Positions 1-7,951 are shown, numbered from the stretch's first letter. The stretch: DNA of 39,477 bases from a bacterium (GCA_016124895.1 WGMU01000026.1:1-39477); one strand, 5' to 3'. The notes: generated by a model from the sequence alone, not told the origin. Made by a program: numbers and translations.

Positions 1-204
1 CCTGCACGAGGCACGGCTACTGACGAGTGCATGGAAGCGTGAGTACAACGACGTGCGACCGCACAGCAGCCTGGGGTACGTGGCCCCGGCGGCGTTCGCG
101 CGAGCGTGTGCTGATTCCGTTCGGGCTGCGCCCTCACTCCATCAGCACACGCTCCCTACACCCCGACTCTCATAACAACCGGACCAAAAACCTGGGGCAG
201 GCCA
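1..204 (+). mobile_element. IS3-family insertion sequence, right end only
   Basis: The window opens inside an IS3-family element. The transposase C-terminus is followed by a short tail at 178-204 (ACCGGACCAAAAACC, then a G-rich stretch) that ends in CA at 203-204, as expected for the right terminal inverted repeat of IS3-type elements (TG...CA ends). The left end lies outside the window, so the inverted repeat pairing and target duplication cannot be checked. The element stops about 10 bases before the next start codon. Confidence 0.75.
2..175 (+). CDS. IS3-family transposase OrfB, C-terminal fragment (5' end outside window)
   Basis: Frame 2 is open from the window edge to TAA at 173-175 and encodes about 57 residues. 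It contains WKREYNDVRPHSSLGY followed by VAPAAFA. This is the hallmark end of the rve_3 part of DDE integrases of the IS3 family, where W-x-x-E/D-Y-N-x-x-R-P-H-S-S-L-G-Y lies a few residues after the catalytic Glu. The catalytic DDE residues themselves are upstream and not visible. Nothing in the visible part is broken, so the element may be intact. The family call is secure from the motif; the exact IS group is not determined. Confidence 0.88.
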   Translation: MHEARLLTSAWKREYNDVRPHSSLGYVAPAAFARACADSVRAAPSLHQHTLPTPRLS

Positions 205-207
205 GGA
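204..207 (+). promoter_or_regulatory. Shine-Dalgarno AGGA straddling the IS3 boundary
   Basis: AGGA at 204-207 lies six bases before the ATG at 214. Its first A is the last base of the inferred IS3 end, so the insertion junction provides or preserves the ribosome-binding site of the downstream gene. It supports 214 as the start. If the IS removed an original N-terminus, it could instead have created a new start. Confidence 0.45.
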
Positions 208-213
208 TGCGGC

Positions 214-1413
214 ATGATGAACGCGGTATTTCAGAGAATCTGTGAGTTTGGTTCGAGCATTGACTCGCCTGAAGGTTGGGAGTTTCTGCCGCCGGATGAC
301 CGGCTGATCGTCGTTGATCGTTCAGGTCATGAGATTCTTGAGTTGTTGAGAGGTGACTTTTCTGACACCGATCTGGTTGCAGCAAAAGTGATCACAGATG
401 TCACTGGCGTGGCCTCGCAGCTCAATCCGGCGCTGGATGCCAGCTCGCTTCTCGTGCAGAAGGTCATGCGCGGCGATCGGCTCATCGACTTGAGCACTCA
501 TCGCGGTAGCATCTGTTCGCCGTCGCCGCCTTGCTTCGACATTTCACGCGACGTCGAAACCGTTCGCAGGACCAGGTTGTGGCAGAAGAACCTTTTTGTC
601 GTCTTCTGCACGTCCGACCTATCGGTGTTGCGGAAGCTTGGCTTACCTGTAGTAGGCAGCGCCGGTCTCGGCTCACTCTCAGGCAAACAGCTTGTTGAGT
701 TGTTCGGCCCACGCGATGGTTTCGACTATGGCCCTGTTCGCCATGTCAGAAACTCGGCGCCGGTTTTCCGATGTGTCGAAAGGCTCGTTCTTGTCGGGTG
801 GTCCGTAACCGGCATGACGCTGCACGTGTCCGACACAGGGCGCGAAATCATAGATGCTCTGCATGCCGCAATTCGAGCATACTGTTTCCTCACAGACGAT
901 GTTCTCGTGTGGCAACCTTCTTCTCGCGATATCAGTCGATTTGAGGTCGGGCGGCGGGCCAGAGACACTGAGATGTTATGCGTATCATTTCGCCAGAGTC
1001 TGAAGAATTCGGTGAGGCCGATTCGGTACTTTGTTAAGCATGGTGCTCATCTGAGCCATAGTCTGTCGAGTGCCAGGGAGAGACTCAGAATCGAACTGGA
1101 AAAACACGGACGCAGTCCGTCGGCCTTCCTGACGCAGGCCATTCTTGAGTACCGGGAAGGGCTCGATTCAGAAATCGTAAAGCCGATTCGTGACGAAGCT
1201 GCCTCTCCGTTCGTTGATCCTTCAAAGCGACCACTTTTTCATTTGCTGGCCGATATTGTTGCTCAAATTCACAAGAATGATCCCCTCCTGTTGGAGGCAG
1301 GCAACGGCATGTCTGCACGTTCGAATGGTTCCAGTGGTAATGGGGTCGATGAACAGTGTCGTCTCTGGGACAAAGCGATTGCCGTGTATCGCGAGTTGAA
1401 ATCAACGCGTTAA
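214..1413 (+). CDS. hypothetical protein, first gene of a four-gene accessory cassette
   Basis: A 399-residue protein that I do not recognise with confidence. It has no signal peptide or membrane segment, so it is probably cytoplasmic. A segment at about residues 125-215 (NLFVVFCTSDLSVLRKLGLP, then GSAGLGSL and later LVLVGWSVTGM) loosely recalls the strand/turn pattern of Toprim-type domains in primase-like proteins of mobile elements. The acidic Toprim residues are not clear, so this is only a hint. The C-terminus has a Ser/Gly/Asn-rich stretch. The reading frame is open upstream into the IS3 end, so the original N-terminus may have been cut off. The start at 214 has AGGA six bases before it. 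Three compact genes follow in the same direction with 34-base to negative spacing, suggesting one transcript. Confidence 0.6.
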   Translation: MMNAVFQRICEFGSSIDSPEGWEFLPPDDRLIVVDRSGHEILELLRGDFSDTDLVAAKVITDVTGVASQLNPALDASSLLVQKVMRGDRLIDLSTHRGSICSPSPPCFDISRDVETVRRTRLWQKNLFVVFCTSDLSVLRKLGLPVVGSAGLGSLSGKQLVELFGPRDGFDYGPVRHVRNSAPVFRCVERLVLVGWSVTGMTLHVSDTGREIIDALHAAIRAYCFLTDDVLVWQPSSRDISRFEVGRRARDTEMLCVSFRQSLKNSVRPIRYFVKHGAHLSHSLSSARERLRIELEKHGRSPSAFLTQAILEYREGLDSEIVKPIRDEAASPFVDPSKRPLFHLLADIVAQIHKNDPLLLEAGNGMSARSNGSSGNGVDEQCRLWDKAIAVYRELKSTR

Positions 1414-1447
1414 GCGACGGTTCTGATTTTGCAAGGTAGTAGATCGA

Positions 1448-1948
1448 GTGAGAACGACAGTGAGAGACTTTGAGCACGATGAACCTGTTCGAAGTTCCTT
1501 GAGCAGCGGTCCCGACGAGATGGATTTCGTTTCCAGCGTCCGGATGCTGATCGAGTATGCACAACAGTCGGGCAGTCCCTCGGACGACGAATCGCGAATG
1601 TTTGCCTGGAATGAATGTCTACGAAATCTTCGGGAGGCGATCATCGAGCCATTGATGAAAGACGCACTGGCCTGTCCGCAACCGGCAGGCCGCGTTTTGC
1701 GGCTGGCCAATGCACAGCTCAGTCAGGTCTTTCATGTTCAGGCGCTTTCCATGATCGAGCGGATGACAAGACGAACCGCGCAACAGGGACTCGACCGGAG
1801 CAACGGATTCGCTGCGAATGAAGTCAGGGATCTGCTGAGTATTGTCGACCGAGTGATTCGATCATCGCAGTCGGCTCAGGAGACGGAGAACGAAAAGAGA
1901 TCATGGCGAACCAGACCGATAGCGATTTCAGCGACTGCCCTGGATTGA
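1448..1948 (+). CDS. hypothetical protein, second gene of the cassette
   Basis: A 166-residue, predominantly helical, charged protein without signal or membrane segments; no family recognised. The listed start is GTG at 1448, 34 bases after the previous stop. It lacks a strong Shine-Dalgarno, and ATG at 1520 (MDFVSSVRML) is a reasonable alternative. Its 3' end overlaps the next gene by 46 bases in another frame, typical of compact phage, plasmid or transposon cassettes. Its role can only be inferred from context as part of the 214-2687 unit. Confidence 0.55.
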   Translation: MRTTVRDFEHDEPVRSSLSSGPDEMDFVSSVRMLIEYAQQSGSPSDDESRMFAWNECLRNLREAIIEPLMKDALACPQPAGRVLRLANAQLSQVFHVQALSMIERMTRRTAQQGLDRSNGFAANEVRDLLSIVDRVIRSSQSAQETENEKRSWRTRPIAISATALD

Positions 1949-2334
1949 GTGGCCTTATGCTGGGCGATGAAGAGATGAATGCGCTCCGAACGCAGGGATT
2001 TGTCACCGCGGAACGGCGAGGGAGCAATCTCTACTTCAAACTACGCTTCCGTGTACATGGTAAGCAACGAGTCAGATACCTCGGCAGGGACGCAACGCTC
2101 GCTGATCGCATCCGTCAGGAACTGGACGCGATTCGTGCTCCAAAGCGAATTCTGCAGAACATGCACAGGGTAGATCAGCATGCGCGAAGGTTGCTTCGGC
2201 AGATGAAGAGCGAACTGAGCCCGATTCTGGCGGTTCACGGTTACCGATTTCATGGGATGGCGATCCGCAAGGCACGGCGGGACGAGTTGGCAGAAACCCG
2301 GAAAGAACGAACGCAAACTGAAAGAGATCAATGA
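1903..2334 (+). CDS. small basic protein, third gene of the cassette (possible nucleic-acid binding)
   Basis: A 143-residue protein rich in Arg and Lys. The stretch GSNLYFKLRFRVHGKQRVRY, followed by LGRDATLADRIRQELDAI, resembles the short basic domain of small proteins that accompany transposases and other mobile genes, with a beta-rich arginine segment followed by helices. A nucleic-acid-binding role is plausible but unproven. The start at 1903 (MANQTDSDF) has AAAGAGA just upstream. The gene overlaps its predecessor by 46 bases and its stop codon overlaps the next start (ATGA at 2331-2334), so translation is probably coupled. Confidence 0.6.
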   Translation: MANQTDSDFSDCPGLSGLMLGDEEMNALRTQGFVTAERRGSNLYFKLRFRVHGKQRVRYLGRDATLADRIRQELDAIRAPKRILQNMHRVDQHARRLLRQMKSELSPILAVHGYRFHGMAIRKARRDELAETRKERTQTERDQ

Positions 2335-2687
2335 TGAGTGAGCTGCGAGAAACTGAGATGTGTCGACCTGACGAAGTTGCCGCCGATCGGTCCGAGGCGG
2401 CAGTGCTGACTCCACACGAGCAGGCCCGCAGACAGCGAGTTGATGATTATCAGCTTCAGTCGCTGGAACTGAAAAACCCGCTTGCGGCCAACCTTGGTTC
2501 AATGAGTGGTAGTCTCATGCGGACCAGTCTGTGGATGGAAGAGGCAATTAGCGATGCGATGACCATGCAGCTTCCCACCGTAGAGGGGCTGCAACGCCTG
2601 TTACCAGCGATCGAGACTCAATTGAAGCTGACGCGTCAGGTCGATCGGCTTGCGCAGCTTTCGATTCGAATTTCGGAAGAGAAGTGA
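2331..2687 (+). CDS. hypothetical protein, fourth gene of the cassette
   Basis: A 118-residue helical protein, no family recognised. Residues about 45-115 (LELKNPLAANLGSMSGSLMR and the following two helices ending in AQLSIRISEEK) look like an extended helical or coiled-coil segment, as in small adaptor or oligomerisation proteins. The ATG at 2331 overlaps the preceding TGA as ATGA, and the upstream GAAAGAGA serves as a ribosome-binding site. It is the last gene of the cassette. Downstream DNA has no gene for about 400 bases. Confidence 0.6.
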   Translation: MMSELRETEMCRPDEVAADRSEAAVLTPHEQARRQRVDDYQLQSLELKNPLAANLGSMSGSLMRTSLWMEEAISDAMTMQLPTVEGLQRLLPAIETQLKLTRQVDRLAQLSIRISEEK

Positions 2688-2871
2688 CTCTGAAGCTGCG
2701 AAAAGGTGATGCGAGACTTGGGAGTACGGCGTTCAAAGCGAAGAATTGGCAAATTGATACCCATTGCCATCGCTGTTGTCGCCCGGTACGCACCAATAGT
2801 TGAGCCTAGGCCGACCGGATAATTGAAGCGGTCATAGGGTGATTGTTTTGTGCCAGACAATATCCCCGATC

Positions 2872-3003
2872 GATCCAATCTTTGTGTCTCAATCTGCGGT
2901 AAGATCCAGCCTTTGTGTCTCAATGGATCCAGACCTACCGTCTCTGGGCGTCGTAGGCCCTTGCACAGCAGGGCAATAAGATCCAACCTTTCTGTCTCCC
3001 ATC
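2872..3003 (+). repeat. three degenerate 22-base direct repeats, consensus GATCCAncCTTTgTGTCTC
   Basis: Copies lie at 2872-2893, 2903-2924 and 2980-3001. The first two are 31 bases apart and differ at two positions in 22. The third is 77 bases on and more diverged, and a remnant starting GATCCAGACC sits at 2926. They occupy the gap between the four-gene cassette and the sialidase-like gene (2688-3083), where I see no gene or clear terminator. They could be binding sites of a regulator or replication protein, or remnants of a tandem duplication. Confidence 0.55.
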
Positions 3004-3083
3004 AGGCCTGGTGGGAGAGATCAAGGCTCGATCTTTGATTCGTCGACGCGTTGCAGAATCAAATGCAGAGAGGTCTGACGAGA

Positions 3084-4319
3084 ATGATTGAGTACCGTTT
3101 GAGGTCACAGCTTCACGTCTGTCCGTGGTCGATCTGCGGTCTGGTTCTCCTGAGTGGAGTTCTTCTGACTCCGGCAACTCTGCATGGTGCGGAGCGGGCT
3201 GTCGCGTTGCAGTTTGAAAACCTGACACCCATCAACGGCACGGAGCAATGGGACTGGTGGCAGGCTCGTACGGCCAGCGTTCCTGGTCCTCAGCCGCTGT
3301 GGGTGACCACGATGTCCGAGACAGGCAAGACCGGGTCGCACAACTTCCACGATATCTATCAGTCACTGAGTCGCGATGCCGGCAGAACGTGGAGCCATCC
3401 GGTCATAATCCCGGCACTGAAACGCACTCTGCAGCCGGACAACTACGAGGTCGCACCGGGAGACCTGTGGCCTGTCTGGCACGCAAAGTCCGGCCATGTC
3501 CTGGCAACCGGCAAGACATTCAATTTTGAAGATGGAGAACGCGAGAACCGGCTGCGTGAGCGGGTCTCCTACGCGTCCATGAACCCGGCCACCGGAGAAT
3601 GGGGCGCGCTGAAGTTCGTCACCATGCCGGAGAAAGACCATTCGGGCCACACAATTACGGCTGCCAATGCCGGATGTAATCAGCGGTTCGATCTGGAAAA
3701 CGGCGAGATTCTGCTGCCCGTTCGGTACTGGCGGGATCCGAAAAAGCACAACTACACAACGATAGTGGTCCGCTGCTCGTACGACGGCGAGACTCTCAGC
3801 TACATCGAACACGGTTCCGAACTGACGATTCCCAAAGGCCGCGGGCTTTATGAACCGTCACTGACCCGCTTCCGCGGTCGATACTTTCTGACTCTGCGGG
3901 CCGATCATTCGGCGTTCGTCACCTCAGGCACTGACGGTATCCATTTCGATCCTGTTGAGGAATGGAAGTTCGACGCTGGCCAGCCACTGGGCAGCTACAA
4001 CACTCAGCAGCATTGGGTGACCGTTGGAGGTGGACTGTTTCTGATCTACACGCGAAAAGGCGCGGACAACGATCACATCATGCGCCACCGGGCTCCACTG
4101 TTTATCGGGCAGGTTGATCCGGACACGCTGCGAGTCATCCGCTCGACCGAACGCATTCTGATTCCGGAAAATCACGCAACTCTGGGGAATTCCGGCATTT
4201 GCCGGATCAGCGACAGCGAAACGCTGGTGACCTGCGGCGAGGGACTGCTCGGGCTCGGGAAACGCAAAGACGAAAACAACAAAGTGCTGTTTGTGAAGAT
4301 CTCCGGACCCCCTCAATAA
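3084..4319 (+). CDS. secreted sialidase-superfamily (BNR-like) protein
   Basis: A protein of about 411 residues with an N-terminal signal peptide: a basic start, then SICGLVLLSGVLLTPATLHG, with likely cleavage before AER. The body reads as a six-bladed sialidase-like propeller. It includes an Asp-box-like SLSRDAGRTWS near residue 90, further strands such as VVRCSYDGETLSYIEHGSEL, and the catalytic-side motif GLYEPSLTRFRGRYFLTLR. Members of this superfamily cleave or bind terminal sugars, and planctomycetes carry many of unknown substrate. I chose ATG 3084 because it starts just before the signal peptide; in-frame ATG 3063 and TTG 3051 are alternatives. The sulfatase follows after 32 bases, so the two are probably co-expressed for extracellular glycan breakdown. 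True sialidase activity is not established. Confidence 0.8.
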   Translation: MIEYRLRSQLHVCPWSICGLVLLSGVLLTPATLHGAERAVALQFENLTPINGTEQWDWWQARTASVPGPQPLWVTTMSETGKTGSHNFHDIYQSLSRDAGRTWSHPVIIPALKRTLQPDNYEVAPGDLWPVWHAKSGHVLATGKTFNFEDGERENRLRERVSYASMNPATGEWGALKFVTMPEKDHSGHTITAANAGCNQRFDLENGEILLPVRYWRDPKKHNYTTIVVRCSYDGETLSYIEHGSELTIPKGRGLYEPSLTRFRGRYFLTLRADHSAFVTSGTDGIHFDPVEEWKFDAGQPLGSYNTQQHWVTVGGGLFLIYTRKGADNDHIMRHRAPLFIGQVDPDTLRVIRSTERILIPENHATLGNSGICRISDSETLVTCGEGLLGLGKRKDENNKVLFVKISGPPQ

Positions 4320-4351
4320 CGACATCGCCAATCTCGCGACGGAGGAACTTC

Positions 4352-5875
4352 ATGAAGGTGTGCATAAGCTACCGTTGGCTGGTCCTCAGTCTTCTGGTTC
4401 TGACATTCATCGTCGCCATTGGCCCGCGACTCCGGGCTGCGGAGCAGGGCAAGCGGCCGAACATCCTCTTCATTTACACAGACGACCATTCCTACCGGAC
4501 GGTCGGCTGTTATCCACAGTCCTATCCGTGGGTGAAGACGCCGACGATCGACCGGCTCGCAAAGGAGGGCGTCCGCTTCGAGTACGCTTACATCGGCACC
4601 TGGTGTATGCCATCGCGGGCCACGTTGTTGACCGGGCATCACCAGTTTGGTGTCGAGTCGATGCGGATGGTCGGAGAGTATCCCGGCAGCACCTACGATC
4701 CGGCGAAGTGTCCCTTCTGGCCGCAGGTGTTCCGGGAGCATGGCTACACGACGGCTCACATCGGCAAGTGGCACACCGGGACCGATACCGGCTACGGACG
4801 CGACTGGGACTTTCAGATTGTCTGGAACCGGCCGAAGCATCCCGAGACCTCGCAGAATTACTACTACAACCAGCCGGTCACGTATCAGGGCGGCGAGACG
4901 AAGATCCTGAAGGAGTACTCGACCGACAAGTATACGGACTGGGCGGTCGACTACATCTCGGGCAACGGACGCGACACATCAAAACCATGGTACCTGTGGC
5001 TGTGTTACGGAGCCGTCCACAGCCCGTCCACGCCGGCCGACCGTCACATGGCCGAATACCCTGAGATCGACGTCCCGACTCCCGCCGACATCTTCCCACC
5101 GCGACCCGGCAAGCCGGCCTGGGCGCAGAAAGTCAACGTGTGGGAAAAGGCCGAGAACGGCATCCCGATGATCGGCAAGCGAAGTCTCACCTCGTGGGTG
5201 CGGCAGTATCACCAGGGCGTCCTGGCGATTGACGAGGGCATCGACCGGTTGCTGAAAACACTCGATGAAACCGGCCAGCGAGAGAACACGCTGATCATCT
5301 TCACCTCAGACCAGGGCTTCGCCTGGGGGCAGCACGGCTTCCGTCAGAAGGTGGCCGCGTACGACGCGACCATTCGCTCGCCGATGATCATCAGCATGCC
5401 CGGCCGCATTCCGCAGAACGCCGTCTGCCCGACACCGGTCGGCGGCGTTGACCTGGTGCCGACAATCTTCCGCTTTGCCGGCATCGACCTGCCGTGGGAA
5501 ATGCACGGCCACGACCTGACGCCGCTGCTGGAGAATCCGCAGGCCGACTGGCCGCACCCGATGCTGCTGACCGCGACCGGCCGCACTTATGGCTCGGACA
5601 CCGACACGATCCCCGAGGGCCAGGCGGCCTATCACGGACTGGTCCCGTGGTACGTGATGCTGCGTCAGGGCAAATACAAATACGTCCGCCCGCTGATCGA
5701 CGACATCGAGGAACTCTACGACCTGGAACAGGACCCCGACGAGCTAACCAACCTCGCCGTCCAGCCCCAGCACCAGAAAACCCTGACCACCCTCCGAGCC
5801 GCCGCCCTCACCGAACTCAATCGCACCAACGCCGGCTTTGTGAATTCCATGCCACCTGTCCGCGAAGGCATCTGA
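4352..5875 (+). CDS. exported sulfatase (arylsulfatase/choline-sulfatase-like, formylglycine type)
   Basis: A protein of 507 residues with a signal peptide (WLVLSLLVLTFIVAIGPRLRA). The sulfatase fold begins at RPNILFIYTDDHSYRTVGCY, whose paired Asp residues bind Ca2+. The activation motif C-M-P-S-R at residues 85-89 holds the Cys that is oxidised to formylglycine by FGE or an anaerobic maturase. HIGKWHTG and FTSDQGFAWGQHGF supply further metal and substrate residues. The start at 4352 is fixed by GGAGG at 4341-4345. The predicted role is hydrolysis of sulfate esters on polysaccharides in the periplasm or outside the cell. Together with the upstream sialidase-like gene it forms a glycan-utilisation pair. 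The exact substrate cannot be told from sequence. Confidence 0.93.
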   Translation: MKVCISYRWLVLSLLVLTFIVAIGPRLRAAEQGKRPNILFIYTDDHSYRTVGCYPQSYPWVKTPTIDRLAKEGVRFEYAYIGTWCMPSRATLLTGHHQFGVESMRMVGEYPGSTYDPAKCPFWPQVFREHGYTTAHIGKWHTGTDTGYGRDWDFQIVWNRPKHPETSQNYYYNQPVTYQGGETKILKEYSTDKYTDWAVDYISGNGRDTSKPWYLWLCYGAVHSPSTPADRHMAEYPEIDVPTPADIFPPRPGKPAWAQKVNVWEKAENGIPMIGKRSLTSWVRQYHQGVLAIDEGIDRLLKTLDETGQRENTLIIFTSDQGFAWGQHGFRQKVAAYDATIRSPMIISMPGRIPQNAVCPTPVGGVDLVPTIFRFAGIDLPWEMHGHDLTPLLENPQADWPHPMLLTATGRTYGSDTDTIPEGQAAYHGLVPWYVMLRQGKYKYVRPLIDDIEELYDLEQDPDELTNLAVQPQHQKTLTTLRAAALTELNRTNAGFVNSMPPVREGI

Positions 5876-5890
5876 CCCACAACAGGACCG

Positions 5891-5926
5891 GTGGGCCGGA
5901 CCAAGCGCAGCGCCGTTCCGGCAGCC
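5891..5926 (+). repeat. imperfect dispersed hairpin repeat
   Basis: GCCGGA at 5895-5900 pairs with TCCGGC at 5917-5922 around a loop containing AAGCGCAGCGC, 16 bases after the sulfatase stop. There is no T-run, so it is not a standard intrinsic terminator. It resembles a family of GGTGGGCCGG-type intergenic repeats of planctomycetes (from memory). The remaining bases up to the next gene hold nothing else I can identify. Confidence 0.4.
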
Positions 5927-6148
5927 ATATCGCCACTCCAATGCCGGAGCAGCGTCGCTGCGCTCCTCGATCCGGCGTGCCCCTTTGAACTTGCGACTAT
6001 CACGAGAAGGTATGCACGCCAGCGGGCCGAGGAGATTCAACGGACTTGGTCGACTTCGGTAGCGCAAACTTGTACGCTCTGCGATTATGGCCTGCCGTGT
6101 CGGTAAGGCAGATTACACTTATCTTTGGCAAGTCTACTGGTAGAGCAT

Positions 6149-6751
6149 ATGGCCAGACTGCCGATCTTCAGCTACAAAGACAACGACTTGACGCTCGCTA
6201 AGTGCGTTATACATAGCCAGCCTCGCCATTGGAGGACGGCTCTGTTTAGCATGATCATCACGATCTTTATGAGCGTGGTTCCCGCAGCGTCAGCAGCTCT
6301 CATTCTTTCGCTGGCCTCGTTTTCGTACAAGTGGACTGACTTCGTGAAAAATGGCGAAGTCGCAATATTCTGCGTAGGCCTACTGTCATCCTCAATTCTT
6401 CTGACAGCGAAGGAACTAAAGTCTCCGTTTGCGCATCGGCAACTGTTCTCATTCTTGGGACTTGCGGGAGTTATCCTAGCAATGGCCTGCTATGGCGGAC
6501 TATGTGTCGCAAGCGCTCAGGCTACATCAACCACGCAAACTTCGGGAACGACAACTGCACTTAATCTTGCACTGACGCTCTCTCTTATCCTCTACGGTTA
6601 CACCATCTTTCTCTCTGCTATCGTAACCTTCGTAGATGAGGTACGTGAGGATTTACCGGAGCAACTTATAACGGAAGCGCGTGAGGCGATGCAGGACAAT
6701 GCAGGCCTGCGAGAGCAGTTCCGTGGATTGAGCGAGGACAACGATGCCTAA
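6149..6751 (+). CDS. four-helix membrane protein paired with a DGQHR-domain protein
   Basis: A 200-residue protein with no cleavable signal. Hydrophobic segments lie at about residues 31-58, 70-88, 99-124 and 137-163, with a charged cytoplasmic-type N-terminus and an acidic helical tail (EVREDLPEQLITEAREAMQD). I do not recognise a family. Start ATG 6149 was chosen over TTG 6125. The stop overlaps the next start by eight bases (ATGCCTAA, 6744-6751), which strongly implies co-translation with the DGQHR gene. The cassette is visibly AT-richer than its surroundings, suggesting acquisition. By analogy to membrane-plus-sensor defence modules it may be an effector or anchor, which is inference only. 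Confidence 0.75.
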   Translation: MARLPIFSYKDNDLTLAKCVIHSQPRHWRTALFSMIITIFMSVVPAASAALILSLASFSYKWTDFVKNGEVAIFCVGLLSSSILLTAKELKSPFAHRQLFSFLGLAGVILAMACYGGLCVASAQATSTTQTSGTTTALNLALTLSLILYGYTIFLSAIVTFVDEVREDLPEQLITEAREAMQDNAGLREQFRGLSEDNDA

Positions 6752-7847
6752 GTCCACAGATCACATTGTCGCAGCATGCTTGGAAGTAGAACAGCCTTTG
6801 GGCACGTTTTATGTAGCTGTGCTTGAAGCAGTTGATGCTGTCTTCATCTCCAAGGCCGACATACGTCGAATTGAAGACGACGATATCGGAAGAGCTGTGG
6901 GCATTCAACGGCGAGTAAATCCCAAACGAGTGCAAGAGATTCGAGCTTATGTGCGCACTCTAGACGCGAGCTTTCCCACCAGCATCATCTTATCGGTCGG
7001 CAGTAGCCACGTCCGTATGGACAAGACTCGGAACGAACTACGAATCGCTCGTTTAGAGGACATAGCAGAAGTAATTGATGGGCAGCATCGCCTAAAAGGG
7101 CTTGAGGGATTCGACGGTACATTTCAGGTTACAGTGACGATCTTCGTTGATATGGATGTTCAAGATAAAGCAATGGTATTCTCGACCATAAACCTTGCAC
7201 AGACAAAAGTGAACAAATCGCTTGTTTATGATTTATACGAGTTTGCTAAGAGTCGAAGTCCGCAGAAGACATGCCATGACATTGCGAAGCTGATGAATTA
7301 CGAGGCCGGAAGCCCATTTTTTCATTCCATCAAAATTCTCGGGACTGCGAGCGAGGAAGGCTTGGAGACAATCACTCAGTCAGGCTTTGTCGAGCCAATT
7401 CTTGACATGATTACAAGAGATGCGCTTGCCGATCGCGACAGAATTCAGAGACGGGAGGAACTTGAGCGAGCAGCGGGTCGCGAAGCCAAACGGCTGATAT
7501 TCAGAAACTTTTTCATCGATCAGAATGACGGACACATCGCGAAAGTGATATGGAATTTCTTTTCCGCTGTCGAAAGGCGATGGAACGATGCTTGGACAAC
7601 TGTAGAACGCGGGAACGTTATCAATCGCAGCACAGGATACAGAGCGCTTGCACGATTCATGCGTGACGCATATGTACATTTAGGGGTGGAAATCCCGAAG
7701 ACGTCTGATTTCCTAGGGCTTCTTGATGGGATACCGCTTTCAGATGAAGACTTTACACCAGATAAGTTCAAGCCTGGAAGTAGCGGTGAATCTGAGCTGC
7801 GTAGACAGCTTCTATCGGGTGCAGACATTCCCGAGTACAGTCGGTGA
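6744..7847 (+). CDS. DGQHR-domain protein (DndB/DpdB-like superfamily)
   Basis: A 367-residue soluble protein. The signature DGQHR is at residues 112-116 within EDIAEVIDGQHRLKGLEGF, followed by VTIFVDMDVQDKAMVFSTIN. This is the conserved core of the DGQHR family, which includes DndB of DNA phosphorothioation and DpdB of 7-deazaguanine DNA modification, with a ParB/sulfiredoxin-like fold. The C-terminal part (INRSTGYRALARFMRDAY) matches the usual tail of standalone members. No Dnd or Dpd genes are present, so this is not one of those complete systems. It overlaps the membrane-protein gene by eight bases. Codon use is AT-rich: bases 7201-7260 contain only 21 G+C. It most likely belongs to an acquired anti-phage or anti-plasmid cassette. 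Family confident, role uncertain. Confidence 0.85.
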   Translation: MPKSTDHIVAACLEVEQPLGTFYVAVLEAVDAVFISKADIRRIEDDDIGRAVGIQRRVNPKRVQEIRAYVRTLDASFPTSIILSVGSSHVRMDKTRNELRIARLEDIAEVIDGQHRLKGLEGFDGTFQVTVTIFVDMDVQDKAMVFSTINLAQTKVNKSLVYDLYEFAKSRSPQKTCHDIAKLMNYEAGSPFFHSIKILGTASEEGLETITQSGFVEPILDMITRDALADRDRIQRREELERAAGREAKRLIFRNFFIDQNDGHIAKVIWNFFSAVERRWNDAWTTVERGNVINRSTGYRALARFMRDAYVHLGVEIPKTSDFLGLLDGIPLSDEDFTPDKFKPGSSGESELRRQLLSGADIPEYSR

Positions 7848-7951
7848 CCTTCAAGGCGTGGGGCATGGCAGTAACAGGATGGGACGGGCAGTTGCTCTCG
7901 TCACTTTGCAAATAGTACAGAGCAGTGCTGAACGCTCTGCAGGGGCAAGGA

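Noticed and set aside
2872-3003. CRISPR array
   Set aside because: The repeats are degenerate and irregularly spaced (31 then 77 bases), with no palindromic repeat ends and no cas genes.
6744-7847. A complete Dnd phosphorothioation or Dpd system
   Set aside because: Only the DGQHR component is present; no DndA/C/D/E, Dpd modification or helicase genes are found in the window.
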